Assembly (NCBI GenBank): GCA_964607865.1
Contig: CAZSLZ010000119.1
Span: 1-10,568, forward strand
Reading direction: 5' to 3'
DNA from: CAZSLZ01 sp964607865
Lineage (GTDB): Bacteria > Vulcanimicrobiota > JAJTBE01 > CAZSLZ01
Length of the DNA: 10,568 bases
Shown here piece after piece: positions 6,513 to 10,568 of this stretch; position 1 is the stretch's first letter; every line of letters begins with the position of its first letter. The translations under genes and the position numbers were made by a program. The notes beneath the pieces were generated by a model, which saw nothing but the letters and a program-made list of their open reading frames with translations, did not search any database and was not told the origin of the DNA.

Positions 6513-7175
6513 ATGAAAATCAAAGAAAGACTGAAAGATAAATTAAAACAGATAACTCATGAACTGGAAGAAAAAATGGAGCCGGAAAACAGGAAGAAGA
6601 TGAACCGGGAATTTGAAAGAATGGGGAAGAAACACTCCGATGCCGGACTTGAAATAGGGGACAAGGCGCCGGATTTTACCCTGAAAGATACCAGTGGAAA
6701 CGACGTGAACCTTTATGAGTTACTGGAGGAAGGCCCGGTGGTTCTCAATTTTTATCGCGCCATCTGGTGCCCTCACTGCGGGGCGGAATTGAAATCTCTG
6801 CAGGAGCATCTTCCGGAAATTGAAGAAGAAGGCGCCACGCTGGTGGCTGTGAGTATCCAGTCTCCGGAATATTCTCAGAAGACAAAAAGTAGATACAACC
6901 TTAAATTTCCGGTACTCAGCGATACCGATACCAGTGTTTCCAAAAAATATGATGTTCATTATGAATTTTCCGAAGAACTGAAGGAAGTTTACGGAGACAT
7001 TCTGGACATAGACGTTCCAAACTATAATGCCAGCGGAAAATGGGAATTGGCTATTCCCGGAACCTATATTATTGATACTTCGGGAAAAATTGTAAACAGG
7101 TTTGTAAAATTCGACCATACCCGGAGAATGAGCCCGGAAGATATAATAAAGACCCTGAAAAAACTCAACGAATAA
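6513..7175 (+). CDS. Peroxiredoxin-like thiol oxidoreductase (AhpC/TSA superfamily)
   Basis: This 220-residue cytoplasmic protein has a thioredoxin fold. A highly charged helical N-terminus (about 1-45) precedes the domain, which begins GDKAPDFTLKDTSG (49-62). The active site is FYRAIWCPHCGAEL with Cys86 and Cys89. The cis-Pro region reads AIPGTYIIDTSGKI (180-193). The motif matches the 'peroxiredoxin-like' group (FYRGxWCPYC) rather than classical peroxiredoxins. The Thr normally three residues before the peroxidatic Cys is Ala83, and a CxxC replaces the single Cys. It may reduce peroxides or act as a thiol-disulfide reductase. There is no signal peptide. The start is supported by AAGGGGG 7 nt upstream. 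It is monocistronic, divergent from fpg, and ends in a strong terminator. Sharing a divergent region with a DNA-oxidation repair gene suggests a common oxidative-stress theme, but no known operator is visible. Confidence 0.9.
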   Translation: MKIKERLKDKLKQITHELEEKMEPENRKKMNREFERMGKKHSDAGLEIGDKAPDFTLKDTSGNDVNLYELLEEGPVVLNFYRAIWCPHCGAELKSLQEHLPEIEEEGATLVAVSIQSPEYSQKTKSRYNLKFPVLSDTDTSVSKKYDVHYEFSEELKEVYGDILDIDVPNYNASGKWELAIPGTYIIDTSGKIVNRFVKFDHTRRMSPEDIIKTLKKLNE

Positions 7176-7196
7176 TTATTGGTTTACTTTTATAAG

Positions 7197-7237
7197 AAAG
7201 AACCGGTTGAAAAATTTTTAATTTCAACCGGTTCTTT
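7197..7237 (+). terminator. Rho-independent terminator of the peroxiredoxin gene
   Basis: A perfect 16-bp inverted repeat, AAAGAACCGGTTGAAA (7197-7212) with TTTCAACCGGTTCTTT (7222-7237), has a 9-nt A/T loop and continues into a T run (to 7239). It starts 21 nt after the stop codon. The 5' A-tract and 3' T-tract make it potentially bidirectional, although the converging transcript on the other strand ends 350 nt away. Confidence 0.93.
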
Positions 7238-7252
7238 TTGCGAAAAGGGATT

Positions 7253-7308
7253 CTTGCAAGCCCTGAAAGAGCATAGCATACTTGCGAGCCTCGAAGAGGC
7301 GTGGCAAC
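7253..7308. repeat. Two tandem 28-nt hairpin units
   Basis: CTTGCAAGCCCTGAAAGAGC (from 7253) is followed exactly 28 nt later by CTTGCGAGCCTCGAAGAGGC (from 7281). Eighteen of 28 positions agree and eight of the ten differences are transitions. In the second copy the core is a perfect GCCTC/GAGGC stem; in the first, GCCCT/AGAGC pairs with one mismatch. The decayed tandem arrangement with retained pairing resembles intergenic palindromic (REP-type) repeats. Confidence 0.55.
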
Positions 7309-7393
7309 CCCAATTTAGATCGGGTTGGTTCTAAACCCACTTACCTTGCGTCCGTGAGCAACATGATCTTTTTCATTTTGCCCCAGTTACGAT

Positions 7394-7458
7394 GCGAACA
7401 ATATATTCCCCAATTCCAAATTGGGGCGAACGATATATCCCTCAATTTGTAATTGGGA
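7394..7458. repeat. Two tandem 32-nt hairpin units, AATTGGGG type
   Basis: GCGAACAATATATTCCCC (7394) recurs as GCGAACGATATATCCCTC (7426) with a period of 32 nt. In both copies a hairpin follows: CCCCAATT-cca-AATTGGGG in the first, perfect over 8 bp, and CTCAATT-tgt-AATTGGG in the second, 7 bp including one T·G. About 26 of 33 positions agree. This family is unrelated to the 28-nt repeats just upstream. Confidence 0.6.
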
Positions 7459-7588
7459 GAGAATCCATACCGTTACTTTTTTTATAGGTTTCCTCTAATG
7501 TTTATTATTCATTTCTGAAGTCACAAAATGCTGAATATTATTCTGGAATAAGTGTAAATATCTGGTTTGGGTAAAGGATATATTTCTC

Positions 7589-8722
7589 TTACTTATTCAG
7601 CTTCTGCAAGCGATTTCTGACCCGGAGCAACTTACTTTCAAGTTTCTGCTGATGGTTTATAAAATTTCCAAAATTTGCAATTATCGAATCTGCTGTAAAC
7701 CTGAATTTGGCCTGTTCAGGTAAAGCCTGTTGCATTTTCTGAATTTTTTCCCAATTGTGGTTTTTAACAGCGTCTTTCAAGTCGGCATAAAATCTCAATA
7801 CAAATAATTTTTCACACAGAAGGGCGGGTTTATAGAATAATTTGTATCTTAATTTATAAGCCAGCGTTTCTCTTTTATCGGAATATAATGTATTATCCAG
7901 GTCGTGTCCTTTAGATAGAAGTTTGTCAAAGTAATCAATACTGAGCAGACGTTCGCCATCAACTGCAGCCATTAACATTTTATTCTGCATTTCCATATAT
8001 TTATCAATTTCATTAATAGCAGGGGTATAATCTGCCTTTGCGTTGTTGTTGGCCATATACTCTAAAAAGTTGCCCAGAATCGTCATATGCGAGGTGGTTA
8101 CAGCCAGGGTAATAACAGAGATTCCATCACCGTTGCCATTCCATAAACTTCTGCTGAATTTAGAACTGTCGGCTATTAATACCACAGATTCACCGGGGTT
8201 TCCATCCTCCATTGCCTCATATGCTTTCAGAACCATTAAATGAACAATACTCCTGTATTTCAATAAATTAATCTGCATCATATCAAACCCTTGGTGGTAA
8301 CGTTGGTCGTAAACGGTTTGGGGGAATTTCACGCCTTCTCTCACCAGTTTAAAAGCTTCTTCCGATTTCTGTTTTTGTTCATCAACTTTCTTTCTGAATT
8401 CTTCCAGGCTTTTTCTGTCAATCATAACCTTTTTTTCTTCGTCATCGGTGTTGTATTCAGGTTCAGAAACAAATATTCTGTTTCTGACAAAGGTAGGTAT
8501 TAATTCCAGGGCAGCTTCGTAGAAAGGAGCGCCGTTTTCATTATCGGGAATTTCAGGAGGGCCCCACTGGCTTATTCTGTATTTTTCTCCGCTGTTTTTT
8601 AATTTTTCTATTTCTTTATTTACCTGGCTTTGAAAATACCATGTCATTCCCACATATGAAACAAGGTATAACGCCAATATGGATAAAATCACCAATGTTA
8701 CTTTACTTTTTAAAATCTTCAT
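7589..8722 (-). CDS. Single-pass membrane protein of unknown function (377 aa)
   Basis: I do not recognise a characterised function. Residues 1-8 are basic and 9-28 form a TM helix or uncleaved signal anchor, so some 340 residues should lie outside the cytoplasm. A Pro-rich motif, QWGPPEIPDNENGAPFYEAA (52-71), follows a short helix. Similar 'PPxxPDxENAAPxYxxAF' starts occur, from memory, in uncharacterised membrane-anchored proteins of Planctomycetes and related phyla. The remainder is largely helical and charged, with coiled-coil-like stretches near 103-128 and at the basic C-terminus. No catalytic motif was seen. The start overlaps the preceding stop (TAATG), with AGAGG 10 nt upstream, so it is the third gene of a sigma-factor unit. 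It could be the sensory or effector arm of that sigma system. No terminator is visible directly after the stop. Confidence 0.8.
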   Translation of the reverse strand: MKILKSKVTLVILSILALYLVSYVGMTWYFQSQVNKEIEKLKNSGEKYRISQWGPPEIPDNENGAPFYEAALELIPTFVRNRIFVSEPEYNTDDEEKKVMIDRKSLEEFRKKVDEQKQKSEEAFKLVREGVKFPQTVYDQRYHQGFDMMQINLLKYRSIVHLMVLKAYEAMEDGNPGESVVLIADSSKFSRSLWNGNGDGISVITLAVTTSHMTILGNFLEYMANNNAKADYTPAINEIDKYMEMQNKMLMAAVDGERLLSIDYFDKLLSKGHDLDNTLYSDKRETLAYKLRYKLFYKPALLCEKLFVLRFYADLKDAVKNHNWEKIQKMQQALPEQAKFRFTADSIIANFGNFINHQQKLESKLLRVRNRLQKLNK

Positions 8723-9099
8723 TAAAATTCAACCTCTCTTCTTGCCTGCAGGTAATTATTAAAACCCTGACCATCAGGGGTTTGCAGGCTGAAATATCTT
8801 GTTGAATCAATACCAAGTTGGGAAAATTCCCTGGCAACCTCCCGGCTATAACCATTTGCAGCAGGATGTTCTGAAGTTATTGCAGGAGTGAAATTAAGCT
8901 GAGCTACTAGCAGAATACTAATTAAGATTAAAAGGCAGAAGTTTGCAAAAGCAATTCTGTTATGGATGAGTTGGGCTGAAATTGAGAATTTCTGCCCGGC
9001 GATTTTTTTCCTGATTATAACTTCAGTTCTTTGCCTTGAATCTTCATTCTGTTGCTTGAATTTGAATTTTTTCAGCTTTGTTTCCATTGGGTTGCTCAT
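8722..9099 (-). CDS. Small single-pass membrane protein; candidate anti-sigma factor
   Basis: This is a 125-residue product when read from the ATG at 9099. That start is preferred because AGGTG (9112-9108) sits 6 nt upstream; in-frame GTG and ATG codons at 9108 and 9105 fall in or too close to this site. About 45 polar, basic N-terminal residues are followed by one TM helix (around IAFANFCLLILISILLVAQL) and a roughly 55-residue extracytoplasmic tail containing NYLQARREVEF at the C-terminus. The gene begins inside the sigma-factor gene (56-nt overlap) and its stop overlaps the next start. Position, size and cytoplasm-TM-outside topology fit an anti-sigma factor. However, there is no zinc-binding HxxxCxxC motif and no FecR-like domain, so this is an inference from context. 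It has no recognisable family. Confidence 0.75.
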   Translation of the reverse strand: MSNPMETKLKKFKFKQQNEDSRQRTEVIIRKKIAGQKFSISAQLIHNRIAFANFCLLILISILLVAQLNFTPAITSEHPAANGYSREVAREFSQLGIDSTRYFSLQTPDGQGFNNYLQARREVEF

Positions 9100-9631
9100 T
9101 TTCATCACCTAACAATGTTTTCAATTTTTCCAGGGCATAACGATATCTGCTGGCAACAGTGTTCTGAGATATTTCCAGGATTTCTCCCATCTGTCGAAAG
9201 TTAAAGCCCTGAAATATCTTCAAATAAACTACTTCCCTCTGTTCCGAGGGTAATTCTTTCAGGGCATTTTCTACCGACATAATGTCAACCAGTTTCTCAT
9301 CACCGGCGGTTTTTTCCAGAAAATGCTCTTCTGAAGAGATTTCTTTCCTGGTTTTTCTGATGCAGTTTAAAGATTCATTACGGATAGCCCGGTAAAGATA
9401 GGCTTTCAGATTTTTCACCCTGTTCAGTTTATTCACTTTTTCTACCAGTCTTAAAAAAACGGTTTGCAGAACTTCCTCGGCCGAAGCGGAATTCAAAGTG
9501 AAAGACAAGCTGAACTTGTATAGCTGGCCTGAGTATAGCCTGTATATATCAGCTACCACTCCGGGATCGCCCAGGGCTATCCCGGCATCAATCTTTATTT
9601 CGTTTATAAACCTGGTTATTTGATTCATCAT
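9044..9631 (-). CDS. ECF-type RNA polymerase sigma factor
   Basis: This 195-residue sigma-70 family protein has the two-domain ECF layout. Region 2 lies at about 24-95: IYRLYSGQLYKFSLSFTLNS, then AEEVLQTVFLRLVEKV, then LKAYLYRAIRNESLNCIRK. Region 4 lies at about 120-175: ALKELPSEQREVVYLKIFQG, then FRQMGEILEISQNTVASRYR, the helix-turn-helix that reads the -35 element. It should direct RNA polymerase to a small stress or envelope regulon. A polar 15-residue tail is encoded in the overlap with the next gene. Two adjacent ATGs (9631, 9628) are possible starts. No good Shine-Dalgarno precedes either, and GTCTTATA lies immediately upstream, so initiation may be weak or leaderless. It sits 48 nt after the DUF4177-like gene and heads a tightly overlapping three-gene unit. 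Confidence 0.93.
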   Translation of the reverse strand: MMNQITRFINEIKIDAGIALGDPGVVADIYRLYSGQLYKFSLSFTLNSASAEEVLQTVFLRLVEKVNKLNRVKNLKAYLYRAIRNESLNCIRKTRKEISSEEHFLEKTAGDEKLVDIMSVENALKELPSEQREVVYLKIFQGFNFRQMGEILEISQNTVASRYRYALEKLKTLLGDENEQPNGNKAEKIQIQATE

Positions 9632-9679
9632 TTATAAGACACGGTTGAGTTGTTTTTTTGTCTAATGAAAAAAATAAAT

Positions 9680-9898
9680 TTACGTAATATTGTAGGGCTG
9701 TTCAGAATTGGTGAAATTTGAGCCTGAAGCTGGTTTACTGATATTGGGGCGTTTGAAACAAAGATAATATTCGTCGGAAGGAACCATTTCCCAGCTTTCC
9801 TGGCCCAGTTTGTCAAGCTGGGGGCTGGTGGAGATGTGCGCCTTATCTTCCCAGGTTAATTCCTTGGCCCTTACGGTTAAGTATTCCCATTTCTGCAT
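9680..9898 (-). CDS. Small DUF4177-like protein
   Basis: This 72-residue soluble protein begins MQKWEYLTVRAKEL. It contains LDKLGQESWEMVPSDEYYLC (28-47) followed by FKRP. The pattern of KWEY start, 'LN.LG.EGWELV' centre and terminal FKRP matches DUF4177, a family of about 50-60 residues with no assigned biochemical role. The sequence after FKRP (52-72) is a polar, probably disordered extension. The start is well supported: GGAGG lies 6 nt upstream of the ATG. It is transcribed in the same direction as the sigma gene 48 nt downstream and may be its upstream operon partner. It is preceded by an AT-rich divergent promoter region. Confidence 0.82.
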   Translation of the reverse strand: MQKWEYLTVRAKELTWEDKAHISTSPQLDKLGQESWEMVPSDEYYLCFKRPNISKPASGSNFTNSEQPYNIT

Positions 9899-9967
9899 GG
9901 TGGCCTCCTAGTTGAATTTCAGTATATTTTTATAATTTTGCCTGTATGAATTCTCTCCTTTAATGTT

Positions 9968-9995
9968 TTGCAATTTAAAACTTTATATGTAATAT
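9968..9995 (+). promoter_or_regulatory. Candidate sigma-70 promoter for the rightmost gene
   Basis: TTGCAA (9968-9973) and TAATAT (9990-9995), separated by 16 nt, resemble -35 and -10 boxes on the plus strand about 130 nt before the GTG start. On the opposite strand, TTGTTA (10018-10013) and TATTAC (9994-9989), 18 nt apart, could serve the DUF4177/sigma unit, so divergent promoters may overlap. The region is very A/T-rich and chance matches are likely. Confidence 0.3.
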
Positions 9996-10090
9996 GAAAA
10001 TCTTATTACTTTTAACAATTAGTTAACATTTAGAGGGTGCAAAAACCCCAAAAATAATATATAATAATTATGGTCAGTTAACTATAAGTA

Positions 10091-10110
10091 TTTTTCAAAA
10101 AATTGAAAAA
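10091..10110 (+). promoter_or_regulatory. Hairpin abutting the ribosome-binding site of the rightmost gene
   Basis: TTTTTCAA (10091-10098) and TTGAAAAA (10103-10110) form a perfect 8-bp stem with an AAAA loop. The stem ends directly before GGCGGG, overlapping the AA of the Shine-Dalgarno AAGGCGGG (10109-10116), which lies 8 nt before the GTG start. It could modulate translation or protect the 5' end. It is not followed by a T run, so it is not a terminator. Confidence 0.4.
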
Positions 10111-10124
10111 GGCGGGACAAACAA

Positions 10125-10568
10125 GTGGAAATTAACAAATTGAACATTGGCACTGTAACAACTAACCGGGATATTAAGCAGAATATAAATAAAACAGCTA
10201 AACATGAAAGCAAGGCGATAATGCCTGAAACCCGTGATTCAGTTGAGTTTACACCGGCCCGGGGCAAGCCTGCCCTTCAAAAAGCCGGAAAAACCGAGAT
10301 GGAGCGGTCCCAGTTTCTGCTTCCGGGTTTCAGCGCCGATGATTTAAAGCCCATCCCCCGGGATCTTTATCGGGTGGAAGGTGACGGTACCACCAAGAAA
10401 GTAACCTTTATTTATGATACCGATAAAAGAAAAAACCTCGATAACCTGACCCTGGTGGGTAGTTGGGATAAAAACACTGGCCGTTATACCAATGAATGGA
10501 AAAATTCTTCCGTAAGGATGCAGCCCGATAACAAGGGCCGCTGGATAGCCACCGTCGATCTGGAAAAC
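10125..10568 (+). CDS. Protein with CBM48/E-set-like domain, 3' end cut by window
   Basis: This open frame has 148 codons with no stop, running off the window. GTG at 10125 is the only start after the in-frame TGA at 10103-10105 that has a ribosome-binding site (AAGGCGGG, 8 nt upstream). Residues 1-80 are polar and low-complexity with no signal peptide; DSVEFTPARG (38-47) and FLLPGFSADDLKPIPRDLYR (64-83) stand out. From about residue 92 a beta-rich segment begins: KKVTFIYDTD, then NLTLVGSWDKNTGRYTNEW, then MQPDNKGRWIATVDLEN. The 'VGSW…M..D..G.W..TV.L' pattern resembles early-set Ig folds such as the CBM48/AMPK-type glycan-binding domain, often found at the N-terminus of alpha-amylase-family enzymes. 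The enzymatic part, if any, is outside the window. The domain call is tentative. Confidence 0.75.
   Translation, partial: MEINKLNIGTVTTNRDIKQNINKTAKHESKAIMPETRDSVEFTPARGKPALQKAGKTEMERSQFLLPGFSADDLKPIPRDLYRVEGDGTTKKVTFIYDTDKRKNLDNLTLVGSWDKNTGRYTNEWKNSSVRMQPDNKGRWIATVDLEN

Larger units (their letters stand above)
7248..7466. repeat. Gene-free block of palindromic repeats (REP- or MITE-like)
   Basis: The stretch between the terminator and the next gene holds no credible reading frame. It is dense in hairpins: GCCTC-gaa-GAGGC (7288-7300), CAACCC with GGGTTG (7305-7310 and 7322-7327), and CCCCAATT-cca-AATTGGGG (7408-7426). A 7-bp inverted repeat, GGATTCT (7248-7254) and AGAATCC (7460-7466), brackets the block, but no target-site duplication is evident. 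This is consistent with a small non-autonomous element or a cluster of REP-like units. The remaining 7467-7588 shows nothing I can name. Confidence 0.5.

Noticed and set aside
7394..7458. Direct repeats suggesting a CRISPR array
   Set aside because: There are only two copies with no spacer between them, each copy is itself a hairpin, and no cas gene is nearby.
9628..9816. 62-codon frame overlapping the DUF4177-like gene
   Set aside because: It is out of frame with the recognisable KWEY…FKRP product, and that gene has the clear GGAGG site.
10035..10048. GGGT-gcaaaa-ACCC hairpin in the divergent promoter region as a riboswitch
   Set aside because: It has a four-pair stem only and no surrounding conserved aptamer elements that I can recognise.
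10082..10267. 61-codon minus-strand frame near the right edge
   Set aside because: It lies opposite the GTG-started gene, which has better codon structure, a ribosome-binding site and a recognisable domain.

Overview
The window looks like a chromosomal segment of an uncultured diderm (outer-membrane) bacterium with moderate-to-low GC. The diderm inference rests on an MlaE/MlaF lipid-transport pair. Hanks-type kinases of the form 'RYKVIKPLGQGGQSNVYLL…WVAKEM', a kinase fused to a periplasmic-binding-protein-like sensor and a DUF4177-like protein fit an environmental or candidate-phylum lineage. No phylum can be fixed from this window alone. There are no tRNA, rRNA, CRISPR or transposase genes.

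Left block (1-6361, all minus strand). Reading leftward, the order is a formamidopyrimidine-DNA glycosylase (fpg/mutM), a membrane-anchored pseudokinase, a Ser/Thr kinase with an extracytoplasmic substrate-binding-protein-like sensor, a two-TM FHA protein, an MlaE permease and an MlaF ATPase cut by the window edge. Spacing is 124 nt after fpg, then 16, 0, 78 and -1 nt. The five genes from the pseudokinase onward therefore look like one transcription unit. The natural reading is an envelope signalling cassette (sensor kinase, paralogous inactive partner, phosphothreonine reader) next to a phospholipid ABC transporter.

Centre (6362-7588). A 151-nt divergent region separates fpg from a plus-strand CxxC peroxiredoxin-like gene, which ends in a strong intrinsic terminator. 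The fpg leader can fold into a 13-bp hairpin that covers part of its own Shine-Dalgarno sequence. After the terminator comes a gene-free stretch (7240-7588) holding two different families of tandem, hairpin-forming repeats, flanked by a short inverted repeat (REP- or MITE-like).

Right block (7589-9898, minus strand). A DUF4177-like small gene is followed by a tight three-gene unit: an ECF-type sigma factor, a small single-pass membrane protein whose start lies inside the sigma gene (56-nt overlap), and a 377-residue membrane-anchored protein of unknown function joined by a TAATG stop/start overlap. The small protein sits where an anti-sigma factor would be expected but shows no recognisable anti-sigma motif.

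Right edge (9899-10568). An AT-rich divergent promoter region leads into a plus-strand gene with a GTG start, a perfect hairpin against its ribosome-binding site, a disordered N-terminus and the start of a CBM48/E-set-like beta domain. It runs off the window.
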